The notes beneath the pieces were generated by a model that had not been told where the DNA came from, did no database searches, and saw nothing but the letters and a program-made list of their open reading frames with translations. Below are positions 1 to 7,948 of a stretch of 44,531 nt of DNA, one piece after another. Source of the DNA: Alteromonas lipotrueae (GTDB taxonomy: Bacteria > Pseudomonadota > Gammaproteobacteria > Enterobacterales > Alteromonadaceae); the NCBI RefSeq assembly GCF_019249215.1, contig NZ_JAESDI010000025.1, forward strand, positions 1-44,531, written 5' to 3'. Within the stretch, counting starts at the first letter, position 1. Each line of letters begins with the position of its first letter. The translations under genes were made by a program, and so were the position numbers.

Positions 1-216
1 AGTGATTAATCCCATCAGAAATGCGGCGTGAATCCATCAATGGAGCCTGTGCAGTCGCATCTATGCTGTGGAAGGTTGTAGATGGGGGATACTCCTTCCT
101 TGTAAACGCTAGCATAAACTATTGGAATAGTAGGGATAACCCATCCATGGGGCCTTCGCTACAGCCCGCATGCTGTAGAGAGTTTCCGAAGTGCACAAAG
201 CCTTCATTCTATGGTG
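1..216. other. Non-coding stretch with short palindromes
   Basis: I see no convincing gene before the LytTR regulator's stop codon. The stretch has two related 17-base motifs, at 32-48 and 139-155, each built on a palindromic core (TCCATCAATGGA and CCCATCCATGGG) followed by GCCT. A 7-bp stem (CTACAGC/GCTGTAG, 159-178) lies just after the second. No T-run follows it, so it is not an obvious terminator. It may be a fragment of a dispersed intergenic repeat; that is a guess. Confidence 0.3.
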
Positions 217-972
217 CTAGTCACCAGTTAACTCTTCAAGTTTTGTGCGGTTGCGGCGGGACAACGTGAGTGTATCGCCAGAATTTAAAATAACTGAATA
301 ATCCCCTTTTTCATTGGGGCGGAGTTCAGAAATAGCGTGGCGTTTAACTATAGTCGAGCGATGGATGCGAATAAAATCGTCTGGATTCAGTTGCTCTTCC
401 AGAATGGTCAGCGTTTCACGGTGCAAAACGATATTACCGTCTTCGAGGTGAAGCTCTGCATAATTTCCGGCTCCATTAATATATAATATGCAGTCAACGT
501 CAACTAGCCGAATTCTACCTGGATCACGAATGACTAATCGTTGCCGGTAGCTATTTTTATTATCAATAATCTCTTTGATTACTTCGCCAATCTGGCTGAA
601 ATTACTTCGGCTTCCTTCAAGGAATTTTTGCTTCACTTTACTCAGTGTTTTTTCGAAGCGTTCGTCATCAAAAGGCTTCAAAATATAATCGATGGCATTA
701 AGTTCAAACGCGGTAACTGCATAATCGTTAAAGGCGGTAACAAAGACAATAATGCTATTGCTCGGAAGTTCTCGAGCCACTTCAATGCCGTTTGATATTG
801 GCATTTCGACATCCAGAAACACCAAGTCGGGTGAATGCAGTTTTCCGAGCTCTATAGCTTGTCGGCCGTCACTCGCTTCCCAAATATTTCCCACACCTGG
901 GGCATTAGCTAGCAGCAATTTAATCGTTTCTCTGGCTAGTCTTTCATCATCTGCAACGAGTACATTAAACAT
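217..972 (-). CDS. LytTR-family response regulator
   Basis: DNA-binding response regulator of 251 residues. The receiver domain is residues 1-120, with the acidic pocket near D8/D9, the phospho-acceptor D54 (VFLDVEMP) and the conserved lysine in YILKPF (K99). A LytTR DNA-binding domain fills about 145-250 (ILYINGAGNYAELHL, IRIHRSTIVKR). Its start overlaps the 3' end of the upstream kinase gene by 8 bases, so the two are translationally coupled partners. The pair diverges from the TonB-dependent receptor at 2521, which makes that receptor a natural target, but this is inference. The family (LytR/AlgR/YehT) is certain; the signal is unknown. Confidence 0.93.
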   Translation of the reverse strand: MFNVLVADDERLARETIKLLLANAPGVGNIWEASDGRQAIELGKLHSPDLVFLDVEMPISNGIEVARELPSNSIIVFVTAFNDYAVTAFELNAIDYILKPFDDERFEKTLSKVKQKFLEGSRSNFSQIGEVIKEIIDNKNSYRQRLVIRDPGRIRLVDVDCILYINGAGNYAELHLEDGNIVLHRETLTILEEQLNPDDFIRIHRSTIVKRHAISELRPNEKGDYSVILNSGDTLTLSRRNRTKLEELTGD

Positions 973-2053
973 CCATTTCTCCCGTCGGTATTGCTAGTTG
1001 AGTTTCAAACATGCCATTTTCAAGCGTACGCTGTTCAAGGTTAAAGTTATCAAACATTTTGCTAAGGCGTTCTTTGGTTGTGGTTATGCCTATCCCGTAT
1101 CCTTGATGCTTGTCTTGCTCACACACCGCATTTAATAGGTTTATTTGCAACATGCCTTTCAATTTCGTTATACGAAGTTGAAGCGGGTTTTTCTTTGTAT
1201 CGGATTGCGCCCCGTGTTGCACCGCGTTTTCAACTAAAGGGTGTAATAACATGTTTGGAATTTTCAAATTCATACAGTCTTCTGAAACCTGTATGGAAAT
1301 ATCCAATTTATCTTCGAAACGTAGTTTTTGGAGTGCGAGGTAGTTTTCTATGAATACTATCTCGTCTTTAACCTTAATGTTTTTGTCACCTTTGTGTCCA
1401 AGTATGGAACGTAACATCACACTCAATGAAGACAGTGCTACGACTGCTTCTTGTTGATGTTGCAATCGCACTAAGCTAGAAATTGTGTTTAATGCGTTAA
1501 ATAAAAAATGGGGGTTTAGTTGAGTGCGAAGTGACTTAAGTTGCTCCTCTACCAATTCAACTTCAAGTCTTCCAATTTCCATGGTGGCGTTGAGATTTCT
1601 TTGATAAAGGCGTGTGCCAAATGCAATGCAAAGAATACTACCGTAAATAAGTAAATCGATGTGCGCACTACCAGATAACACTTTTTGTAGCGAAGTAATA
1701 TTGTCGTCCCAACTCCTTGATACCAATAATCCGCGTATAAAAGTAGATGCAGTGAAATAAGCGAGCAGGAGCAACGCTCCCCCAATGAGATGTCCGACAA
1801 TTTGATGTAAGGGTTTTACATCGTCCTTATCTAGTGTTCTTGTCAGAATAAATACAGCAGCCGTCAACCAAATCCAATTTAAGTACCAAGGGCTTAACAG
1901 TACCCAAGTTTTGCCCCAACTTAAAGCATACTCCGTTCCCAAAGCACTATTGTACTGCACGTAGGTTACTACGCTTAATAGCGCAAACCATGTACAAATA
2001 CAAGCGATCCAAAAATACCTCCCTAATAGGGGAGCCTGGGTATTTTTTTGCAT
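965..2053 (-). CDS. LytS/YehU-type sensor histidine kinase
   Basis: Membrane sensor kinase of 362 residues. About four hydrophobic segments lie at 12-32, 52-70, 83-105 and 132-147. A short coiled linker follows, then a His_kinase (PF06580) domain with the phospho-acceptor H182 in QLNPHFLFNALNT, and an ATPase domain with the N-box LHPLVENAVQHG (N276) and a glycine-rich GYGIGI box. No periplasmic sensor domain of any size is present, so the signal is probably sensed in or near the membrane. It overlaps the response-regulator gene by 8 bases and is transcribed first. The family call is secure. The ligand and target genes cannot be read from the sequence. Confidence 0.92.
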   Translation of the reverse strand: MQKNTQAPLLGRYFWIACICTWFALLSVVTYVQYNSALGTEYALSWGKTWVLLSPWYLNWIWLTAAVFILTRTLDKDDVKPLHQIVGHLIGGALLLLAYFTASTFIRGLLVSRSWDDNITSLQKVLSGSAHIDLLIYGSILCIAFGTRLYQRNLNATMEIGRLEVELVEEQLKSLRTQLNPHFLFNALNTISSLVRLQHQQEAVVALSSLSVMLRSILGHKGDKNIKVKDEIVFIENYLALQKLRFEDKLDISIQVSEDCMNLKIPNMLLHPLVENAVQHGAQSDTKKNPLQLRITKLKGMLQINLLNAVCEQDKHQGYGIGITTTKERLSKMFDNFNLEQRTLENGMFETQLAIPTGEMDV

Positions 2054-2520
2054 TCCAATTTGGCCTCTACAATTATTTCGCTTAGTAACGTATTTAGCAG
2101 AAATACGTTTTTGCTTTAATTGGCGCGAAGAGTAGTCAAGTTGCCCGGTTACGGAGTCAACCGCATCATTTTCTTGTGAGAAATTTGAATGTATTAGCTG
2201 TGCATTATAATCACCGCCTTAGGGATTCATGCAATACGTTTGTTGTTAATTTTCATGTTTTTTGTAAAAGAATGTATCTTAGATAAGTTGGGGGGAATGC
2301 TATATAATTGATATATATTACTTTATTGTCTTTTTAGCTCCTGTTTACAATCTAATTTCCATTTGTCCCTCTGTTTCCGCCTTTTGTCACACGATAGTGG
2401 CACTTTACGTATATCACGTAGCGCAAAACAGTATTTCTCCCTAGGTTCACTTCAGATAGCTGTGCTATCGAAAAAACACAAAAAATGAACTACCAAAGGT
2501 AGTCTCCCAGGGAGCTAAAT
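2054..2520. promoter_or_regulatory. Divergent promoter region, kinase / TonB receptor
   Basis: This 467-base AT-rich region separates the kinase and receptor genes and must hold both promoters. A perfect TATAAT (2206-2211) follows TTGAAT (2185-2190) by 15 bases on the plus strand, a possible promoter with a 310-base leader. An inverted repeat TACGT-N5-ACGTA lies at 2406-2420. I could not recognise a clear pair of LytTR-type direct repeats by eye. Confidence 0.4.
2455..2514 (+). promoter_or_regulatory. Leader hairpins over the receptor ribosome-binding site
   Basis: Three short inverted repeats follow one another before the ATG at 2521: GATAGC-TGT-GCTATC (2455-2469), ACTACC-AAA-GGTAGT (2489-2503) and CTCC-CAG-GGAG (2504-2514). 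The last contains the ribosome-binding site GGGAG (2510-2514, six bases before ATG), so pairing would hide it. This suggests translational control but is not proof. Confidence 0.4.
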
Positions 2521-5439
2521 ATGTACACAAAAACCAAGTTGGCCAATACGATAAAGATGTCCCTAGCTATTGGAACCGCATGCACGTTAGCAATACCTAT
2601 CAAAGTACTGGCGCAAGACACTGCTGAACAAGAGCAAGCCATCGAAAAAATCGCGGTTACAGGCTCAAGAATTAAGTCAGCGGAACTCGCCTCAGCCTCG
2701 CCATTGCAAATACTCGACGCAAGCGATATTCAAGCGTCGGGGGTGGCAAATATTCAAGATTTATTACTCGAAAATCCGGCGTTTGGTACACCTGCTATCA
2801 GTCGAACGAACTCGAACTTCTCAACGGCTAGTGCCGGGGTATCAACAATCGATCTACGTGATCTGGATACGGCGAGAACGCTTGTTCTGGTTAATGGTCG
2901 CCGCTTTGTATCAGGTGTGCCTGGTAGCTCAGCGGTTGATTTAAATACTATACCTGCCCAGTTTATCGAACGTATCGAAATACTCACTGGGGGGGCATCA
3001 GCGGTTTACGGTTCTGATGCTGTTGCAGGGGTTGTTAACCTTGTGATGAAAGATGAATTTGAAGGCTTAGAAATGAATGCCCAGTTTGGTCGTTCTGCAG
3101 AAGGTGATGCAGAAGAGCGTCAAATTGCACTGACCACGGGAACCGAGTCCTCGGACGGTCGCGCGAGTATAATGGCGCATATTTCTTATACTGATCAAGG
3201 CTCGGTATTCTCAAGAGATAGGGAGCGCTCTGCAATTGACCAATTATCTGGAATCTATTTTGAAGATGATCCTGTTGCTAACCCAGATTCTATTTTTGAT
3301 GCGGTTCAGCCTTTCTTTTCTTCGTTCCCTCCACAAGGACGATTTGATGCCGGCGGCACCCGCTATACGTTTGATTCTGATAATAATCTTCAAGAAGGTT
3401 TTTCAACTAATGGAGATGGTACGATAGGACCAGATGGGTTTAATCGATCTGCGTTTAGAACAATTGCAATCCCAACTGAGCGCTATTTGATGGCAGTAAA
3501 TGGGAAATACGAGCTCAATGATGAGCATACCTTATTTTTTGAGGGGACTTACTCGAACGGTTCTACCACCACCGAATTAGAACCTTTTCCTTTTGCGTCT
3601 GACAACATCTATTCAGATGGGCTTGTGCCTTTAGAGTTTCTGGTGAATGGTCAATTGGTGGCAAATCCATATGTTCCTGACGCCATACTTAATTCGGCTG
3701 TTGATGGTAACGGCGATGGTGTTAAGGACTTATTTTTTGCTAAACGTTTACAAGACGTTGGTAACCGTGGAAATACAGCCCAACGAGACACATTTAGAGT
3801 ACTGGTGGGAATGGATGGCGAGCTTTTCGATGATTGGTACTACGATGTATTCTACTCGTACGGTCAAACGAAAGAAGCGCAAGTTTCGAATGGACTGGTT
3901 AATGTTCAAAACTTCCGATATGCATTGGAAGCAATAACAGATGTAGATGATTTTGATGGCGATGGTATTACCGATGAAGCCATTTGCTTAGATGAAACAG
4001 CGCGGAGTTTTGGCTGTGTGCCGATTAATATCTATGGATTCGATTCTATTTCTGCAGAAGCAGCAGCCTATGTTTCGGCCCCAGCATTATTGTCTACAGA
4101 AGTTACGCAAGAAGTCATCGGAGGAAACTTATCTGGTGAAGCGTTCCAGCTTCCCGCAGGCCCCTTGGGAGTGGCGGTTGGTTTTGAGTATCGAGAAGAG
4201 TTCTCGCGCAGTGAGTTTGATGCATTGCAACAAGCGGGGCTGAATGCTGGGAATGCAATACCTGCTACTCAGGGTGAATTTGATGTGACAGAGTTTTATG
4301 TGGAAACACATATTCCTGTGTTCGAAGGGTTTAACATTAAAGCTGCCGTTCGGGCGTCTGACTATTCTACGGTGGGCAGCACGTCTAGCTGGAATGTAGG
4401 CTTCAATTATGCGCCAAACGATCAAATACGCTTTAGGGTTATTCAAGCTCAATCAACGCGAGCGCCTAACATCGACGAGCTTTTCCAACCTGATAGTCAA
4501 ACATTTCCGACTGGCTTAATCGACCCGTGTGTGTCAAATACGTCATCGCGCTGTTTAGCCGATACGGGTGTGGCTGCTAATATTGCTGAAAATGGCAGTT
4601 TTACGTTGAACCAATCTGATATTCAAGGGATCAGTGGTTTCGATCGAGGTAATCAAAGTGTGACCGAAGAGGTTGGTACATCTACCACCGTAGGTGTTGT
4701 GTATACGCCCGAAAATATCTCAGTATTAGAAGATTTTGATTTCACAGTCGATTACTTCGATATCGAGATTGAAGACGCTATTGTATCGACACCTAGGCAA
4801 TTCATTCTTGACCAGTGTTATGGCGGAGGCGATGAATCTTTTTGTGATTTTGTGACGCGTCGTCCAACTGCAGTGGGTAACAATAGTGCTGGATCTATCG
4901 AGTTCATAGATAGTGCGGTTTCAAACAGTGGTGGCGTTACCTTAGAAGGTGTGGATGTTACGGTGAACTACAGTACTGATGTGGGTGGCGGTGATTTATC
5001 AGCAAGACTCGCCTACACCTACTTAATAGATGGCGCAACCACGCCATTACCTGGCGCGGCAGAAGATCCGTTCGTGGGCGAAATAGGAACCTCAGAGCAC
5101 AAAGCGTTCTTTAATTTAGGTTATCGTTACGACGATTTGAACGTGGTTGCTAGACTTACCTACATTGGCGCCGCGGATTTTGATGATCAGTTTTTGGCTG
5201 GATTTGACATCGCGCCTGGCGGTGTAGGCATCGATGCAGTCACGTACGTTGACCTGCAAGCAAGCTATCAACTGACTGATATTATAGAAATATACGGCGG
5301 TGTTGATAACTTATTCGACAAAGAGCCGCCTAAAATTTTATCTGGGGTAACCGGTAGCGATACGGGTACAGAAACCGACGCAGGTACTTACGACCCTATT
5401 GGGCAAGAGTTCTATTTAGGTGTGCGTGCTACGTTTTAA
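2521..5439 (+). CDS. TonB-dependent receptor, substrate unknown
   Basis: Outer-membrane TonB-dependent receptor of 972 residues. A signal peptide occupies about 1-31 (cleavage near LAQ), then the TonB-box region (IEKIAVTGSR), a plug domain at roughly 50-180 (VLVNGRRF, IERIEILTGGASAVYGSDAVAGVVN), and a long beta-barrel ending in the aromatic strand GVRATF. Two Asp/Gly-rich loops, at 394-403 and 474-486 (DFDGDGITDE), resemble calcium-binding loops, and a Cys pair (C491, C499) follows the second. The barrel also has CVSNTSSRC and CYGGGDESFC loops. The plug type is the large Alteromonadales kind linked to polymers, peptides or unknown nutrients, not clearly siderophores. No co-transcribed enzyme hints at the substrate. 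A LytTR two-component system diverges from it. Confidence 0.9.
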   Translation: MYTKTKLANTIKMSLAIGTACTLAIPIKVLAQDTAEQEQAIEKIAVTGSRIKSAELASASPLQILDASDIQASGVANIQDLLLENPAFGTPAISRTNSNFSTASAGVSTIDLRDLDTARTLVLVNGRRFVSGVPGSSAVDLNTIPAQFIERIEILTGGASAVYGSDAVAGVVNLVMKDEFEGLEMNAQFGRSAEGDAEERQIALTTGTESSDGRASIMAHISYTDQGSVFSRDRERSAIDQLSGIYFEDDPVANPDSIFDAVQPFFSSFPPQGRFDAGGTRYTFDSDNNLQEGFSTNGDGTIGPDGFNRSAFRTIAIPTERYLMAVNGKYELNDEHTLFFEGTYSNGSTTTELEPFPFASDNIYSDGLVPLEFLVNGQLVANPYVPDAILNSAVDGNGDGVKDLFFAKRLQDVGNRGNTAQRDTFRVLVGMDGELFDDWYYDVFYSYGQTKEAQVSNGLVNVQNFRYALEAITDVDDFDGDGITDEAICLDETARSFGCVPINIYGFDSISAEAAAYVSAPALLSTEVTQEVIGGNLSGEAFQLPAGPLGVAVGFEYREEFSRSEFDALQQAGLNAGNAIPATQGEFDVTEFYVETHIPVFEGFNIKAAVRASDYSTVGSTSSWNVGFNYAPNDQIRFRVIQAQSTRAPNIDELFQPDSQTFPTGLIDPCVSNTSSRCLADTGVAANIAENGSFTLNQSDIQGISGFDRGNQSVTEEVGTSTTVGVVYTPENISVLEDFDFTVDYFDIEIEDAIVSTPRQFILDQCYGGGDESFCDFVTRRPTAVGNNSAGSIEFIDSAVSNSGGVTLEGVDVTVNYSTDVGGGDLSARLAYTYLIDGATTPLPGAAEDPFVGEIGTSEHKAFFNLGYRYDDLNVVARLTYIGAADFDDQFLAGFDIAPGGVGIDAVTYVDLQASYQLTDIIEIYGGVDNLFDKEPPKILSGVTGSDTGTETDAGTYDPIGQEFYLGVRATF

Positions 5440-5491
5440 TACTTTGTTTTAAAGGAAGTTAGTGTTTTTGACTAAGGTTAAATTCACTTTT

Positions 5492-5518
5492 AAAAGCCAG
5501 CACATGTTGCTGGCTTTT
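5492..5518 (+). terminator. Terminator after the TonB receptor
   Basis: Perfect 11-bp stem AAAAGCCAGCA / TGCTGGCTTTT with a 5-base loop, ending in TTTT and followed by an AT-rich stretch. It lies 53 bases after the receptor's stop codon. Confidence 0.85.
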
Positions 5519-5697
5519 ATGATTTTTATAAGTCGTAAAAGCAGGTTACCTCGCGAAAAATACCCTTTATCACACTAGATGGTAGGTTTATCACAACACA
5601 CTGGTTAACTATTGCGATTCTTTTACACTGGTCAGCGTCGAAATGCAGTTTCGGCAAATACATTACCAAGTAGGTATGTATGTTAAACTGGACCTTC

Positions 5698-5728
5698 GGG
5701 CTGAAGTGAAAAACTTCAGCCCATTTTT
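5698..5728 (+). terminator. Second terminator downstream of the receptor
   Basis: Perfect 10-bp stem GGGCTGAAGT / ACTTCAGCCC with loop GAAAA, followed by ATTTTTT. It reads on the plus strand, 180 bases after the first terminator. No gene is convincing between the two, so it either backs up the first or ends a small transcript made in 5519-5697. Confidence 0.75.
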
Positions 5729-5794
5729 TGCCCGCCAATACATTCCCACCTTTGGGCATTTTCTAATGGGTCAGCCCCACTTATCGAATAAGTT

Positions 5795-5809
5795 TGAGAA
5801 TAAATCTCA
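5795..5809 (+). promoter_or_regulatory. Fur-box-like operator of the PepSY operon
   Basis: TGAGAATAAATCTCA matches the 7-1-7 Fur consensus (TGATAAT-N-ATTATCA) at 11 of 14 positions. It lies 85 bases before the PepSY start codon and differs by one base from the site in front of the siderophore receptor (24752-24766). It implies induction of the four-gene operon under iron limitation. Confidence 0.6.
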
Positions 5810-5894
5810 TTTGCATTGAGTCGCTGTGTAAAATCTGTATTATCAACCACCTCGAACGATTGAATAGCCATGAATAAGGAATAGTAAAACATCT

Positions 5895-6494
5895 ATGCGC
5901 TTCTCATTAGGCAGTATTAGACAATGGCATTGGATAAGTGGAGCGTGGTGTCTTGTCGGCATATTACTGTTTTCCTTAACGGGTATAACACTTAATCACG
6001 CTGCAGATATTCCTGCCAATAAAAAAGTGACTGAAATAGAAGCTACGTTGCCTGCATCTGTAATAGATGACTTTGTGGCGTTGCCAGAGGGTGACGCTGT
6101 TATTCCTTATGTCTTGGTGGATTTCGTATCTGATAAGTATGGTGTTGCTATCCCTGCTTCGGTGGTGGGTGAATGGGACGGTATTGAATATTATGCGTCG
6201 TGGCCCGGTCCGGGTACAGATAGTTGGGTGGCTGTAGATAGTGAACTTAAAATGGTCACTTTTGAGAGTGTGGATAGGGGATGGATTTCGTATTTCAACG
6301 ATCTGCACAAAGGTAGAAATACAGGAGTAGTGTGGCCTTGGTTTATCGATATTTTTGCTGTTGCCTGCATTATTTTTAGTGTCACGGGTTTGCAGTTACT
6401 TATGCGTCATGCACCCAGTAGAGTATCAACTTGGCCTGTAACTGTTCTGGGCGTATTAATTCCATTTGTCATTTTGCTGTTATTTGTACATTAG
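5895..6494 (+). CDS. PepSY-associated transmembrane protein
   Basis: Inner-membrane protein of 199 residues of the PepSY_TM_like type. It has an N-terminal membrane helix (about 12-36, ending in the motif TLNHA), a periplasmic PepSY-like domain at about 40-140, and two C-terminal helices (about 148-168 and 177-197). Conserved histidines sit near the membrane faces (LNHA, NDLHKG, MRHA) and could bind haem or metal. It is the first gene of a four-gene operon with DUF2271, DUF4198 and a flavoprotein reductase. In such operons PepSY proteins are thought to pass electrons to ferric siderophores in the periplasm; here that is inference from context and the Fur box. Confidence 0.85.
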   Translation: MRFSLGSIRQWHWISGAWCLVGILLFSLTGITLNHAADIPANKKVTEIEATLPASVIDDFVALPEGDAVIPYVLVDFVSDKYGVAIPASVVGEWDGIEYYASWPGPGTDSWVAVDSELKMVTFESVDRGWISYFNDLHKGRNTGVVWPWFIDIFAVACIIFSVTGLQLLMRHAPSRVSTWPVTVLGVLIPFVILLLFVH

Positions 6495-6530
6495 CGGTTT
6501 TGGGACGTGAACTTGAAAAGGAGTGAAAAG

Positions 6531-7064
6531 ATGAAAGTGCGAAATGGTCTTGCGATAGCGTCTGGTGCGCTAGGGCTTATGTTAGCCTCGCCAGTCTCTA
6601 TGGCTGCGCAGTCAGTAACGCTTGATATAGCCTTACCTCAGCTAGATGTAGCTGAGTATCATAAACCGTACGTGGCTGTATGGATTGAAAACAGTAAGCG
6701 TAAATCGACTCAAGTCGCGGTGTGGTATGACGTCGATATGCGTGAGCACGAAGGTAAAGAATGGCTTAAAGATCTTAGGCAATGGTGGCGTCGTGGTGGT
6801 AGAAGTTTAGATTTACCTTTCGACGGTTTAACCAGCGCGACGAAAGGTCCTGGTGCGCACGTCATCGATACTCAACTTAATAGCGCCTTAGCGCAGTTGA
6901 GTGACGGAGATTATACCCTTCGTGTAGAAGCATCACGTGAAGTGGGTGGCAGAGAAGTATTGTCTATTCCATTTAGTCTCCCTTTATCAGTAGAAATACT
7001 CCCCGTTACGGTGGAAGGCAAATCAGAAATTGGGCGCGTTTCATTGCGTCTGGAAGATGAATAA
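6531..7064 (+). CDS. DUF2271 domain periplasmic protein
   Basis: Exported protein of 177 residues. I chose the ATG at 6531 because AAGGAG lies seven bases before it and it begins a clean signal peptide (MKVRNGLAIASG, cleavage near SMAAQ); a GTG 24 bases upstream fits less well. The mature part is a DUF2271 domain (VAVWIENSKRKSTQVAVWYD, WWRRGGRSLDLPFDGLTSAT, GDYTLRVEASREVGGRE), probably an immunoglobulin-like or Fn3-like beta fold. It lies between the PepSY and DUF4198 genes with short gaps, so it is probably part of the same iron-linked periplasmic complex. Its exact job is unknown. Confidence 0.85.
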   Translation: MKVRNGLAIASGALGLMLASPVSMAAQSVTLDIALPQLDVAEYHKPYVAVWIENSKRKSTQVAVWYDVDMREHEGKEWLKDLRQWWRRGGRSLDLPFDGLTSATKGPGAHVIDTQLNSALAQLSDGDYTLRVEASREVGGREVLSIPFSLPLSVEILPVTVEGKSEIGRVSLRLEDE

Positions 7065-7080
7065 ACTCTCAGAGGACATT

Positions 7081-7914
7081 ATGAAAAAATTATCAGTTAC
7101 TACATCAATCGTGGCAATAACCGCAATATTAGCCGTGTCATTTTCTGCCAGCGCTCACCGCGCATGGATATTGCCAAGTTCAACAGTGCTATCAGGTGAA
7201 GATTCTTATGTAACGTTTGACGCCGCTATCTCAAATACTATCTTTCACCCAGATCATTTTGCAATGAATACTGACAACTTAGTCGTGACCGCGCCAAACG
7301 GGGAAACGATTGAGACTGAAAATAGAACCCGTGGAAAATATCGCACCACTTTCGACGTAAAGTTGGAAGAGGAAGGGACTTTTAAGATCACGTCTTTCAG
7401 TTCGGGTATACGTGCCTTTTGGAAAGATGACGAGGGTAAACGCAAAATGTGGCCTGGTCGTGGTGAGGCTTATGTAGCTGAAGAGTTTGCTTCATCAGTA
7501 CCGAAAGAGGCATCAGAATTACGTATTACCCAAGGCTCTCGTCGAGTGGAAACCTTTGTAACCCTTGGTGAGCCTTCAGAAAAGGTATTTACACCAACTA
7601 ACGAAGGCTTAGAACTTATTCCAGTAACTCACCCGAATGATTTGTTTGCTACAGAAGCCGCTACCTTTACTTTGCTTATCGACGGCGAACCTGCAGTGGG
7701 TGCAGAAGTTGAAGTTGTTCGTGGTGGTATGCGTTACAGAAATGACCAAGAAACGATTTCGGTAACCTCTAACGACGAAGGTCAGTTTGAAGTTACTTGG
7801 CCAAAAGCAGGCATGTATTTTGTCGAGATTGGTTATAAAGATGATAAAGCTGAAAAGCCAGCAACGGTAAGAACGGGAAGTTACTCAGGTACTTTCGAAG
7901 TGCTACCGCTATAA
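7081..7914 (+). CDS. DUF4198 domain periplasmic protein
   Basis: Exported protein of 277 residues starting at the ATG at 7081, preceded by AGAGGA. The signal peptide covers about 1-22 and cleaves before HRAWILPS; that mature N-terminal histidine is typical of DUF4198 proteins and could be a metal ligand. Residues 23-160 form the first beta domain with HPDHF, and about 190-277 a C-terminal domain resembling a carboxypeptidase-regulatory or Fn3 fold (DGEPAVGAEVEVVRGG, NDEGQFEVTWPKAGMYFVE). The family is linked to Co/Ni or iron transport operons. The neighbours and Fur site here point to iron. Confidence 0.87.
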   Translation: MKKLSVTTSIVAITAILAVSFSASAHRAWILPSSTVLSGEDSYVTFDAAISNTIFHPDHFAMNTDNLVVTAPNGETIETENRTRGKYRTTFDVKLEEEGTFKITSFSSGIRAFWKDDEGKRKMWPGRGEAYVAEEFASSVPKEASELRITQGSRRVETFVTLGEPSEKVFTPTNEGLELIPVTHPNDLFATEAATFTLLIDGEPAVGAEVEVVRGGMRYRNDQETISVTSNDEGQFEVTWPKAGMYFVEIGYKDDKAEKPATVRTGSYSGTFEVLPL

Positions 7915-7948
7915 GCTTAGGCATTTACTGAGATACTTTAAAAGTACC

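Noticed and set aside
5526..5759. 77-residue minus-strand reading frame after the TonB receptor
   Set aside because: It runs through an intrinsic terminator of the plus strand, has no ribosome-binding site and no family likeness.
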